Shown here in pieces: positions 27,708-36,452 of a stretch of 64,000 bases of DNA. Source of the DNA: Flectobacillus major DSM 103 (GTDB taxonomy: Bacteria > Bacteroidota > Bacteroidia > Cytophagales > Spirosomataceae); assembly GCF_000427405.1 (NCBI RefSeq), contig NZ_KE386491.1, positions 1,595,001 through 1,659,000 on the forward strand, written 5' to 3'. The notes beneath the pieces were generated by a model. The model saw only the letters and a program-made list of their open reading frames with translations. It made no database searches and was not told where the DNA came from. Position 1 is the first letter of the stretch, and every line of letters begins with the position of its first letter. The translations under genes were made by a program, and so were the position numbers.

Positions 27708-28604
27708 CTATAGATTTAGCATACCAATGTATTTATTAGGAGAAAGTCCTTCAAACACCACCGTAGTATTTTGTTGGTCGCCAATATGAACGTTTTTGAT
27801 GTATTCTTCCAATAGTTGTTGAAGTTCGCCTTTTTCCTCCACTTGTCCATACAAACGCAACATAATTTCGTCAGCTTTCAGGTTCAATTCATGACAAACC
27901 ACCATTACATAAAACAAAATATCCTGATAGGTTTTGTAAGTAAACCTATTACAAAGCTTGAGTTTGCCAGCCGAAGTTACCACCAACAAAAAGCTATCTT
28001 CCTGAATACACAACAAACCGCTATTAGCTTTTGTCGATCTGGTAGCATAATCTACCAAAATATCGGTAAGATGAGCAAATTGTAGCTCTACCAAGGGGTA
28101 TGTTTCAGAAAACCAGTTGACCAACTCACTTTCTACGCTATAAATATGCACCAAGTCGAGGTTGTCGTCGACAGTACAAAGGATTTCTTCTTGGTTGGTC
28201 AGAGCCGAACCTTTGGCCAATTGCAAATACCTATGCTGATAATCTTTTCGGAAAAAAGCTAATGGAACTTGCGTAAAATACTGGCTATCAATAATAATCC
28301 GAATAGAATGCCATTTAATAGACTTCAAAAACTCGTGCGAGCCATAAATTAAGCTGATATTATCGACAATACTGGCTTCGTCGTCCAGAATTGGTAGGGC
28401 GTATTCTTCTACCCAAATAATTTGTTGGCATGTGGTATCTTTTACCCAAAAGCAAAAATGCTTTGGCGATAGCTCAAAACAGAGCTGGTAAAAAGCCAAT
28501 TTTTCAACATCAAAACTGGGTGAAAAATACTTTCCTTTGGGTTGAATATTTGATATAATTGCCTCCAATTGACGTATCGGGTTGAAGAGGGTAAAATCCA
28601 TCAT
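27708..28604 (-). CDS. DUF3822 family protein
   Basis: 298 residues without a signal peptide or membrane helix, so cytoplasmic. The sequence (FYQLCFELSPKHFCFWVKD near residue 38, SIKWHSIRIIIDSQYFTQVP near 95, and a C-terminal LYGQVEEKGELQQLLEEYIKNV) fits the DUF3822 family. That family is found almost only in Bacteroidota, has an actin/ASKHA-like look with two similar halves, and commonly lies next to coaD. Function unknown. A 253-bp gap separates it from coaD, so they may not share a transcript. Two ATGs in a row open the frame. Confidence 0.72.
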   Translation of the reverse strand: MMDFTLFNPIRQLEAIISNIQPKGKYFSPSFDVEKLAFYQLCFELSPKHFCFWVKDTTCQQIIWVEEYALPILDDEASIVDNISLIYGSHEFLKSIKWHSIRIIIDSQYFTQVPLAFFRKDYQHRYLQLAKGSALTNQEEILCTVDDNLDLVHIYSVESELVNWFSETYPLVELQFAHLTDILVDYATRSTKANSGLLCIQEDSFLLVVTSAGKLKLCNRFTYKTYQDILFYVMVVCHELNLKADEIMLRLYGQVEEKGELQQLLEEYIKNVHIGDQQNTTVVFEGLSPNKYIGMLNL

Positions 28605-28856
28605 TAGTATAAAATTGTCATTGCATTACCTAAACCTCTAGCTCTTTGTTGCCCATTTGATTAATTGAATATTAAATTTCAATAAAATGGGATGCAAAAA
28701 TACAATTCTCTTCCAAATTATGTGAAGAATTCTATGAATTGCAAACTAATATTATTAATTTTTGCTGATAATCAGTTTATTAGCAAATGGCTTGTCTTAT
28801 AGGTATTGGTGCATATAAAAATAAAGTATTATTAAAATGGTACTGTTGTGAATAGG

Positions 28857-29348
28857 TTATTTTGACAAAAAACCTTGTAACTTCAAAAGTTCATCCAATG
28901 ATTTACACAAAGAAAAAACACGATGAACCTCATGCGGAGGCAAGGCTTTTATTTCTTCAAAACTCATCCAACAGACTTCCTGAATGATTTGGTCGCTCAT
29001 TTCGGGGTCAAAACCTTTTTGGGCTTTGCCTTCGGTAATTTGTACCTCAAAAAAAACCTCAATGGCATGAAGGGGTAATTCCAAAAACTCATTCACAAAG
29101 AGCATTTTGCCCACTGCCACTTCTGTTTGGGTTTCTTCCTGAAACTCACGCTGGAGTGCCTCAATCGTAGATTCGCCAAACTGAAGCCCCCCTCCAGGCG
29201 GACACCAAAAGTTGGCATCTTTTACTACACCAGCATGATTAATCATCAAAATTTTCTGGTTTTGCACACAGATACCACATACTCTCAAACGAAGCCGTTC
29301 TGAATAAAGCGTTAGTACTTGTTGATGTGCAATATCTGTTTCTATCAT
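28857..29348 (-). CDS. Nudix hydrolase
   Basis: 163 residues from ATG 29348; an upstream TTG at 29399 adds 17 residues without family features. The Nudix box is complete: GGGLQFGESTIEALQREFQEET fits Gx5Ex7REUxEExGU except that the residue before the last hydrophobic position is Gln. Nudix enzymes cut nucleoside-diphosphate-linked compounds; the ADP-sugar/8-oxo-dGTP type cannot be told apart here. The WCPPGGG lead-in is that of the MutT-like group. It stands alone, divergent from the C69 peptidase gene. Confidence 0.87.
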   Translation of the reverse strand: MIETDIAHQQVLTLYSERLRLRVCGICVQNQKILMINHAGVVKDANFWCPPGGGLQFGESTIEALQREFQEETQTEVAVGKMLFVNEFLELPLHAIEVFFEVQITEGKAQKGFDPEMSDQIIQEVCWMSFEEIKALPPHEVHRVFSLCKSLDELLKLQGFLSK

Positions 29349-29533
29349 AATCTTAAATAAAACGTAAGCCACTAAAGCTTGGTGATTTCTGGCTGCCAAA
29401 TGTAAAGCTTTTAGCTTCCCAAAACGGCATCAATCAGAATAGGCATCAAAATTAATCTAATTTGCTTGATAATAATGGAGTGTGTTGAGTAAAAATCGCT
29501 AAATCAGCAGAAAATAAATGCTTTATTATCAAT

Positions 29534-30874
29534 ATGTGTGATACATTCGTAGTACCGCCGCAGTTTACGTCTCAGGGATATACTATTTTTGGGAAAAATT
29601 CCGACCGAGAACCTAATGAGGCTCAGGCGGTTGTTTATTTGCCTCGACAACAATACCCCAACAATACCACAGTAGCTTGTACGTATATGGCTATTCCACA
29701 AGTACCCGAAACCTACCAAGTTGTATTGTCGAAGCCTTTTTGGATGTGGGGTGCCGAAATGGGTGTAAATGAGTGTGGATTGGCTATTGGGAATGAAGCT
29801 GTTTTTACTAAAGTACCCATTGCCAAAACCAATCAGGGACTTACAGGCATGGATATGCTTCGTTTGGCTTTGGAAAGATGTAATTCGGCCGAAAACGCCC
29901 TTGATTTGATCCTTCAATTACTTCATGATTATGGGCAGGATGCTTGTGGAGGCTACGAAAACAAAAACTTTTTTTACCATAATTCTTTTATAATTGCCGA
30001 TACCCAGCACGCTTTTGTACTAGAAACTGCGGGGAAAGAATGGGTAATAGAACGTGTAAAAGGATTTAGGAGTATATCTAACGGTCTGACTATTGGTGAA
30101 GAATATGAGGCTATTTCGCCCAATGCTATTGCTTATGCTCGGAAAAAATCGTGGCTAAAAGCGGGTGAAAACTTTAATTTTGCCAAAGTATATTCTGCTT
30201 CGTTGATGACCTGGGCGAGTAGCTGTAAAATTCGCCAACAAACTAGCCAGTATGTTGGACAGGCTTATGAAAAGTTTTCGATAGAAAGTGCTTGGGAAAT
30301 TCTATCGAGCCATTTTCATGACGATACGTCGTTTGTACCTCATCTGTCTACTACCAAAGATATTTGTATGCACGCCAGAGGCTTGTTATGCCCCAATCAA
30401 ACGGTGGGGTCGATGGTGGCTCATTTGCGACCCCAAAAGCAGTCATCCGTTTGGATTACAGGTACATCCAATCCATGCTTATCGATATACAAGCCGATTT
30501 ATTTTGATGAAAAGACCCACCTGCCTATGGCACCAAGCCGTCAATACGACAAAAGTATATGGTGGAAAGCCGAGAAACTGCACCGCTTAATTCTCTTGGG
30601 GATTCTTACCGAAGAAGACGCATGGTTGCTGAAAATGGCTATTTATCAGCTTCGTGAAGAAATCCATGAACAAGCCCTCAATGATGATTTTTTGTTTTTG
30701 CAACAACAAAAAGAAGGAAATAGAATCACATCTTTGGCTTTTCAAGTATACCAAAATCAAGTAGAACATTGGCTTACAACGATGGATTTACGTAAAAAGA
30801 AAATAGCGGCTTTTCCACCCTTATTTCATTTTTATTGGAGCAAACAAAACCGCAAAGCAGGAATAAGCATATAA
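29534..30874 (+). CDS. Peptidase C69 / secernin-like dipeptidase
   Basis: 446 residues starting MCDTFVVPPQFTSQGYTIFGKNSDREPNEAQ. Cys2, exposed once Met1 is removed, is the N-terminal nucleophile of this Ntn-hydrolase family, and GKNSDR is its conserved substrate-loop motif. WMWGAEMGVNECGLAIGNEAVF is also typical of secernins and C69 dipeptidases. No signal peptide is present, as expected when Cys2 must be freed by methionine removal. The family cleaves dipeptides, though secernin-type members are mostly uncharacterised. It ends 35 bp from the convergent response-regulator gene, leaving little room for a separate terminator. Confidence 0.88.
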   Translation: MCDTFVVPPQFTSQGYTIFGKNSDREPNEAQAVVYLPRQQYPNNTTVACTYMAIPQVPETYQVVLSKPFWMWGAEMGVNECGLAIGNEAVFTKVPIAKTNQGLTGMDMLRLALERCNSAENALDLILQLLHDYGQDACGGYENKNFFYHNSFIIADTQHAFVLETAGKEWVIERVKGFRSISNGLTIGEEYEAISPNAIAYARKKSWLKAGENFNFAKVYSASLMTWASSCKIRQQTSQYVGQAYEKFSIESAWEILSSHFHDDTSFVPHLSTTKDICMHARGLLCPNQTVGSMVAHLRPQKQSSVWITGTSNPCLSIYKPIYFDEKTHLPMAPSRQYDKSIWWKAEKLHRLILLGILTEEDAWLLKMAIYQLREEIHEQALNDDFLFLQQQKEGNRITSLAFQVYQNQVEHWLTTMDLRKKKIAAFPPLFHFYWSKQNRKAGISI

Positions 30875-30909
30875 AGCTAATTTTTAAGCCCAATAGAACA
30901 AAACAATCA

Positions 30910-31551
30910 CTAATTTACGTAACCATATTCGATAGCCATTTTTAGCATTCCGACAACATTCTTTACATCAAATTTAGCAAGTAAATTGCTCCGATGAGTT
31001 TCTACTGTTTTTTCACTAATAAATAAAATACTAGCAATTTCCTTGGTAGTGTGGCCTTTGGCAATTAGCTCTAAAATCTCTTTTTCTCTTCTGGTAAACC
31101 TCAATTGATAAATATTGTGTTCTTGTTGCTTTTGGCGACTAAGCCCCTTTACAATAATATCCATAACCTCGGCACTCTGATAGGTTTGCCCTTCATGAAC
31201 AATCCTGATAGCTTTGAGGAGTTCATCACGCCCCGTATTTTTTAAAATATAACCAGATGCTCCATTTTTGAGCATTTTAGTAATAAAACTCTCCTCATTG
31301 TACATCGAAATCGCAATCACCCTTGTCGAAGAATAGTGTTCGCTGATATATTTACAAATATCCAAACCACTATCTTTACCAAGATTTATATCCAGTAATA
31401 CCACATCTACCGCATTATTATTCAAAAAATCAACTACCTGCTGGGCTGTCTGGCATTCGCCCTCAACCGAAATATTAGGTTCGCTTGCCAAAATAGAGGA
31501 AAGCCCTTCTGTAAAAATCTTATGGTCGTCTACTAGTAATATTCTAATCAT
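30910..31551 (-). CDS. NarL/LuxR-type response regulator
   Basis: 213 residues from the ATG giving MIRILLVDDHKIFTEG; in-frame starts up to 31578 would add a few residues. The receiver domain has the acidic pair Asp8/Asp9 and the phosphoacceptor Asp54 in VVLLDINLG, plus the Lys in GYILKNTG. The C-terminal LuxR-type HTH runs RRFTRREKEILELIAKGHTT, with the typical KEIA...FISEKTVETHRSNLLAKF helices. It is divergent from, and only 51 bp away from, the histidine kinase at 31603, so the pair should form one two-component system with a shared control region. Confidence 0.93.
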   Translation of the reverse strand: MIRILLVDDHKIFTEGLSSILASEPNISVEGECQTAQQVVDFLNNNAVDVVLLDINLGKDSGLDICKYISEHYSSTRVIAISMYNEESFITKMLKNGASGYILKNTGRDELLKAIRIVHEGQTYQSAEVMDIIVKGLSRQKQQEHNIYQLRFTRREKEILELIAKGHTTKEIASILFISEKTVETHRSNLLAKFDVKNVVGMLKMAIEYGYVN

Positions 31552-31602
31552 TGTGGATTTTATCATTATCTTCACCATTGCTTTGGAAAAGACAAAATTA
31601 TC

Positions 31603-33333
31603 ATGAAAATACTCTATTTATGGTGTTGCCTACTCGGTATATTTACAGCGTATGGCCAAGATACCAGCAATTACCCCAATCAAGATACCAATTATACAAA
31701 AGCTCAGATTCAAGATTTTATTACGAAATATACCCAACAAAATGATTATAGAGGCTTGGCATTCACCTATTTAGCTTTTGCCAAAAATCAAGAAAGGTGG
31801 AACCTCGCCGATGAATCGCCTGTTGAGAGTTATCGTAAAAGTATGGATTATTTTCGAGTAATGGGCGATTCGCTCAATTACTACGAAGTAACTGGAGCAA
31901 TGGGTACGTACTTTATGGAGCGACCATTTTTTCATAAATATGCCCGTGAATATTTAGAAAAAACCGTTAATTATTTCAAAAAAACAAAAAACACTAAAGC
32001 CGAAATAGGGCATTTGATTAACTTGGCCAATATGGCTATTCGTGACAACAATACGCCCAAAGTATATCAGTCGTTGGAAAGAGCCAATTTCCTTAATCAA
32101 AACATCAACGATTTGTTGATGCAGGGGCGTATTGATGCTGCTTATGCCGATTTGTACAGAAATGAAAAAAAGTATGCCTTGTCGATACTCATGGGTAAAA
32201 AAAGCTTGCAAGTAGGTCAAACGCTCAAAATTGCTTGGCTTGAAGCTTTCTCACATTACGAAATCGGTATTGCGGCATTGGAACTAGGTCAATTTGATTT
32301 TTCATTGAGCAATTTATTGGCTTGTCTCAGTATCACTGAAGCCAACTATTCGCTCAACCAGCTAAAACGTGCTGTTTATGAAGAATTAAGCAGATATTAC
32401 CTGCTAAAAAAAGACTACAAAAAAGCCTACGAATATACCAATATGATAAAAGTGACGGCCGAGCTAATCTATAACTCGAAGGTAGAAAGTGATATTAGGT
32501 CGTTTCGGGAATACCAGTTGCTAGAAAAACAAAAAATTGAACTTGATAAAATCGCTTTAGAAAAAAAACTAGCCGAGTCGGCATTACAAACGCTTCGTTC
32601 ACGACAACAATTGTATATTCTGTCGATTTTGTTGGCTTTGGCTCTTATCGGCATTTTGGCGTATGCCTACTTAGCAAGGCGACGATTCAACCGCCTGCAA
32701 GAAGAAGAGGTATCTAAAAATCTTCATATCGAAACCCTCCACGCACTTATCAATGGACAGGAATTAGAGCGTCTACGGATTTCGCAAGAACTCCACGACG
32801 GGCTAGGAACACTTTTGTCGAGGGTCAAAATCTTGATGGATAGCCAAAGCATGAATGTCGATAAAATTCAGCTTATGATAGACGAAGCATGTTCGGAAGT
32901 GCGTAATATATCGGGCAATTTACAACCCAATACCTTAGAAAAGTTTGGATTGGTGCGTGCTATCCAAGATTTAGTACTCAAACAACACAGTGGTTTACCT
33001 GTTATTATTTTTCAGTATTTTGGAGAATCATTTGACATTCCTTCCGAAAAAAATCTGATGATTTATCGCATTATTCAAGAGCTACTGACCAATGCCCTCA
33101 AATACGCCCAAGCTCAAGAGGTTTTAGTACAAATTATTTTTCAAGACCAAAATCAAATAACACTTACTGTCGAAGACGATGGTATTGGTTTTGATGAAAC
33201 CAAAATCGAGGCTCATAACAGTGGTTGGAGCAATATTCGTTCACGAGTAAGTTTTATGCAGGGGGCTATCAATCTGCATAGCGATAGCCGTTCGGGTACG
33301 TCGGTAACCATTCATATTCCATTTTTTCAATAA
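31603..33333 (+). CDS. TPR-containing sensor histidine kinase (HisKA_3)
   Basis: 576 residues. A signal peptide (MKILYLWCCLLGIFTAYGQ) is followed by a periplasmic helical TPR-like domain (about 30-310). One membrane helix (YILSILLALALIGILAYAYLA, about 340-360) leads into the cytoplasmic kinase core. The HisKA_3 phosphoacceptor His398 lies in ERLRISQELHDGLG. The ATPase N-box is IIQELLTNALKYAQA, the G1 box VEDDGIGFDE, and the G2 end GTSVTIHIPF. It pairs with the divergent NarL-type regulator at 30910-31551. The signal sensed is unknown. A hairpin terminator follows 12 bp past the stop codon. Confidence 0.92.
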   Translation: MKILYLWCCLLGIFTAYGQDTSNYPNQDTNYTKAQIQDFITKYTQQNDYRGLAFTYLAFAKNQERWNLADESPVESYRKSMDYFRVMGDSLNYYEVTGAMGTYFMERPFFHKYAREYLEKTVNYFKKTKNTKAEIGHLINLANMAIRDNNTPKVYQSLERANFLNQNINDLLMQGRIDAAYADLYRNEKKYALSILMGKKSLQVGQTLKIAWLEAFSHYEIGIAALELGQFDFSLSNLLACLSITEANYSLNQLKRAVYEELSRYYLLKKDYKKAYEYTNMIKVTAELIYNSKVESDIRSFREYQLLEKQKIELDKIALEKKLAESALQTLRSRQQLYILSILLALALIGILAYAYLARRRFNRLQEEEVSKNLHIETLHALINGQELERLRISQELHDGLGTLLSRVKILMDSQSMNVDKIQLMIDEACSEVRNISGNLQPNTLEKFGLVRAIQDLVLKQHSGLPVIIFQYFGESFDIPSEKNLMIYRIIQELLTNALKYAQAQEVLVQIIFQDQNQITLTVEDDGIGFDETKIEAHNSGWSNIRSRVSFMQGAINLHSDSRSGTSVTIHIPFFQ

Positions 33334-33344
33334 GCTACCAACTT

Positions 33345-33372
33345 CAAAACTCAGGGTTTACCCTGAGTTTTG
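33345..33372 (+). terminator. Terminator after the histidine kinase gene
   Basis: Perfect 12-bp stem CAAAACTCAGGG / CCCTGAGTTTTG with a TTTA loop, followed by GTTTTAGG. Confidence 0.65.
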
Positions 33373-33498
33373 GTTTTAGGTATTTTCCCTGAATACAATC
33401 CATTAAAAATAAAACAAATTTGTATGAAGTTTTGGGAGAAGTGTGTTTTTCAAAGAATACGCTACTCAAAAGTTATTCTTCATAGAAATGATCTTTGA

Positions 33499-33525
33499 AA
33501 TCCCCCATTTCTTAAACGGGGGATT
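33499..33525 (+). terminator. Second hairpin upstream of the GH51-like gene
   Basis: Stem AATCCCCC / GGGGGATT with an 11-nt loop and TTTAG after it. It lies 60 bp before the ATG at 33586, where it could also act as a leader hairpin. Confidence 0.4.
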
Positions 33526-33585
33526 TTTAGTAACCCCAAAAGCCAATAATCAAATTTTTGTTACGAATGAAAATAGCGTTTATCA

Positions 33586-35514
33586 ATGAAATATAAGCTT
33601 GTTGTAGGGTTGTTGCTATATTGTTTTGGCGGTTTATCGCAATTACCCCAAGGTATCTTTGTTCAGAATCAATCCCCTAAAGTGATGGCAATACCTCCTT
33701 TCGAGGAGGTATCTATGCCTGTCAGTAAAGAAGGCGTTACCCTGAAAATAGCCATTAAAGATACCCTCGCAACTATATCAAAGTATATTTATGGTACCAA
33801 CGCCAATCAGTACAGCGGTACACTCAACCAAGAAACCAAACTAATAGAGTATCTCAAAAAGCTCCAGCCCAATTTGATCCGCTATCCAGGGGGGCTTCAT
33901 AGCGACGAGTTTTTTTGGAATGTAGAATGGGACTGGAACCTGAAAAACCCTGATGGAAAAACCGCAGGTTGGTACAAAAACTTACCTAAAGATTTACCCA
34001 TCAAAATGATAAAAAACGGTAAGATAGAACCCACAGGAGGTTTGGACTACGGCTTTTGGGGTGCAGGAAAAGGCTCATGGACATTTGGGGTAGACGACTA
34101 TTATGATTTTTTACAAAAAACAGGTTCAGAAGGACTCATTACCGTCAACTATGGCTATGCCCGTTATGGCACAGGCTTAAATCCAGTACAAACTGCGGCT
34201 CATTTGGCTGCTGATTGGGTGAGGTACGATAAAGGTCGTACTAAGTTTTGGGAAATTGGTAACGAAAACGTAGCTACGTGGTCGGGAAGCTACCAGATTA
34301 TCAAAAGTCAAAATCAGGATGGACAGCCCGAAATACTAACACCTGAGCTGTACGGTCGGCATTGTCGAGTATTTATAGATTCGATGAAAAAAGCAGCCAA
34401 AGAAGTAGGGGCCGAAATATATATTGGTATTCAAAATGACGAAGGGGCGTTGTCGGGGGCAGGCAATAGCCCCGATTGGCTACTCGATCATACCTATTAT
34501 ACCAATTACCAAGAAAACGCTACTCTTGAAGCTATTTTAAATTCACCTTTTGCCGAAACTCGTAAATATGCTGAAAAAGCCCTAATAGAAGCCAAACGCT
34601 GGAATACAAGCCCCAAGCCAACCACTATGACAGAGTGGAATATTTTTGCTGAAGGCTCAAAACAAGCGTCATCGTATATCAATGGAATGCATTTGGTGTT
34701 GGTGTTGGGCGAAATGATGAAAAACCAATATGCAATGGCTACCCGTTGGGACATTGCCAATGGCTGGGGTACTAAAGGCGATGATATGGGTATGTTTAGC
34801 GGAGGCGACGACCCCGACGGTAAATTGGCAAAGTGGAATCCTAGGCCTGCTTTTTATTATCAATATTACCTTCAAAAATTTATGGGCAATCATCTGGTCA
34901 ATACCTTTCAGACTGGCAACAACCAAATTGTGGGTTATGCCTCGGGGTTGTCTGATGGAAAAATTGGACTTGTTGTTGTTAACAAAAGCCGCACAGCCGA
35001 AATAGCCAAAATAGAAGTGCCTGATTGGCAAGGAATCAAACGCTTTTATCAGTATTCGCTCACAGGCGGAACCGACAACGGTAACTTTTCACTAAAAGTA
35101 TTGATTAACGGTATAGGGCCAAGTACCACGCAAATAGGAGGGCCAATAGAACAACTCGACAATATTAAGGCTCAATCGGCCTTGGTTTTTGAACAAATGA
35201 AAATAGCCCTTCCTCCACTTTCAGTACAATATGTCTTGATAGAGTCGGGCAAAAATATAGCACTGAGTACAAACCAAGACGATACCCAAACGATAGAAGT
35301 ATATCCTAATCCTTTCAAAGAACTGATTCAGATAAGGAGTATGAATAGAAAGATAACTTCATTTGAAATACTTCATATATCGGGAATACACCTTGTGAGT
35401 GGTAAGGTAATCGACAACAAAATTACTCTTCACAATGGCCTCAAACAAGGAGTATATATCCTAAAACTGTTTTATGAAAAGGGAGTTTTTGTTCAAAAAA
35501 TCATAGCTGAATAG
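33586..35514 (+). CDS. GH51-like alpha-L-arabinofuranosidase-type glycosidase with T9SS tail
   Basis: 642 residues with a signal peptide (MKYKLVVGLLLYCFGGLSQ). The (beta/alpha)8 catalytic domain has the two clan-A glutamates: acid/base Glu227 in FWEIGNENVATW and nucleophile Glu350 in MTEWNIFAEG. The early segment IRYPGGLHSDEFFWN is the strand-2 signature of arabinofuranosidases and related GH51 enzymes. A C-terminal beta-sandwich and a type IX sorting domain (from YPNPF, about 567, to KKIIAE-like end VQKIIAE) finish the protein, so it is secreted or surface attached. The precise glycan is not readable from sequence. Confidence 0.8.
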   Translation: MKYKLVVGLLLYCFGGLSQLPQGIFVQNQSPKVMAIPPFEEVSMPVSKEGVTLKIAIKDTLATISKYIYGTNANQYSGTLNQETKLIEYLKKLQPNLIRYPGGLHSDEFFWNVEWDWNLKNPDGKTAGWYKNLPKDLPIKMIKNGKIEPTGGLDYGFWGAGKGSWTFGVDDYYDFLQKTGSEGLITVNYGYARYGTGLNPVQTAAHLAADWVRYDKGRTKFWEIGNENVATWSGSYQIIKSQNQDGQPEILTPELYGRHCRVFIDSMKKAAKEVGAEIYIGIQNDEGALSGAGNSPDWLLDHTYYTNYQENATLEAILNSPFAETRKYAEKALIEAKRWNTSPKPTTMTEWNIFAEGSKQASSYINGMHLVLVLGEMMKNQYAMATRWDIANGWGTKGDDMGMFSGGDDPDGKLAKWNPRPAFYYQYYLQKFMGNHLVNTFQTGNNQIVGYASGLSDGKIGLVVVNKSRTAEIAKIEVPDWQGIKRFYQYSLTGGTDNGNFSLKVLINGIGPSTTQIGGPIEQLDNIKAQSALVFEQMKIALPPLSVQYVLIESGKNIALSTNQDDTQTIEVYPNPFKELIQIRSMNRKITSFEILHISGIHLVSGKVIDNKITLHNGLKQGVYILKLFYEKGVFVQKIIAE

Positions 35515-35653
35515 GAGGGAGCTAGTTGGATAATAAGGTAAAATAAAGTAGTAAACTAGAGCTTTCAGAGAACTCTTGGGTATGTATACTTCCTCAAAAT
35601 CAGGATAATGGACAAGGATATATTTTGTATTTTTAAGAAAAAAAAATCAGAAC

Positions 35654-36064
35654 ATGAAAAATTCTTCTCGAAGACAATTTGTAAAAAATGTGGCTTTAGC
35701 TACAGCAGGAACTGCGGCCGTAACTCAAACAGCAGAGGCTGCTCCTAAAAAAGAGTTGTTTATTCACCATGTGTATTTTTGGTTGAAAAACCCTGGTAAT
35801 GAAGCCGATACCGCCAAACTTATAGAAGGGCTGAATGCCTTGGCAAAAGTACCAACTATTAGAATGGCCCATATTGGTAAACCTGCCGCTACCAACCGTA
35901 GTGTGATTGAAAAGGGATACGCGGTATCATGGATGCTGTTTTTTGATAATATCGAAGAGGAAGAAATTTATCAAAAACATCCTATCCACTTAAAATTCGT
36001 TGAAGACTATTCTCATCTCTGGGAAAAAGTTATCGTTTACGATTCAGTTGGTCCAAAACGCTAG
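35654..36064 (+). CDS. Dabb-domain (stress-responsive A/B barrel) protein with Tat signal
   Basis: 136 residues. The N-terminus MKNSSRRQFVKNVALATAGT is a twin-arginine export signal (RRQFVK), cut after about TAEAAP. The mature about 105 residues are a ferredoxin-like Dabb domain: IHHVYFWLKNPGNEADTAKL opens it, and LFFDNIEEEEIYQKHPIHLKF with the HPxHxxF motif closes it. Dabb proteins form dimeric alpha/beta barrels of mostly unknown function. Tat export fits a cofactor-binding or pre-folded protein. It stands alone between two glycosidase genes. Confidence 0.85.
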   Translation: MKNSSRRQFVKNVALATAGTAAVTQTAEAAPKKELFIHHVYFWLKNPGNEADTAKLIEGLNALAKVPTIRMAHIGKPAATNRSVIEKGYAVSWMLFFDNIEEEEIYQKHPIHLKFVEDYSHLWEKVIVYDSVGPKR

Positions 36065-36452
36065 TTTGTTGTAATTGTTTGAATTTCAGTTGTTTAAATA
36101 GTATGTTAGTGTATTTTATAGCTGGAAAGGCCTTCTCCAAATCCATTTTACAGCCTTTATTGTTATTAGGCGAAGTTATTAGCCTGATAACAATAAAGGC
36201 AAATGGGTTGTCTTACCGTTAGATTAGTAGTGTACGAAAGTAGAGATGTTTTTGGAATTAGGATTAAAAAGGCTTTATTTTTTATGTACAAAAGATGAAT
36301 AAGTTTCATAAATCTGAAATCAAATATCTGACATCTGTAATTTTCAATCCTCCAAGCACTCCTATATTTATATCCTTAATGTTTTGTTATTGATTAGTAA
36401 ATCAGCTACTTATTAGGCTATATTTTTATATTTCAAACACTATATTATTTTT
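36065..36452. other. Intergenic region with one long hairpin
   Basis: 388 bp. At 36153-36200 lies the inverted repeat GCCTTTATTGTTATTAGGC / GCCTGATAACAATAAAGGC with a 10-nt loop, probably the terminator of the Dabb gene although no T-run follows. Nothing else recognised. Confidence 0.5.

Noticed and set aside
29504-29917. 137-residue minus-strand ORF
   Set aside because: Antisense shadow of the C69 peptidase N-terminus.
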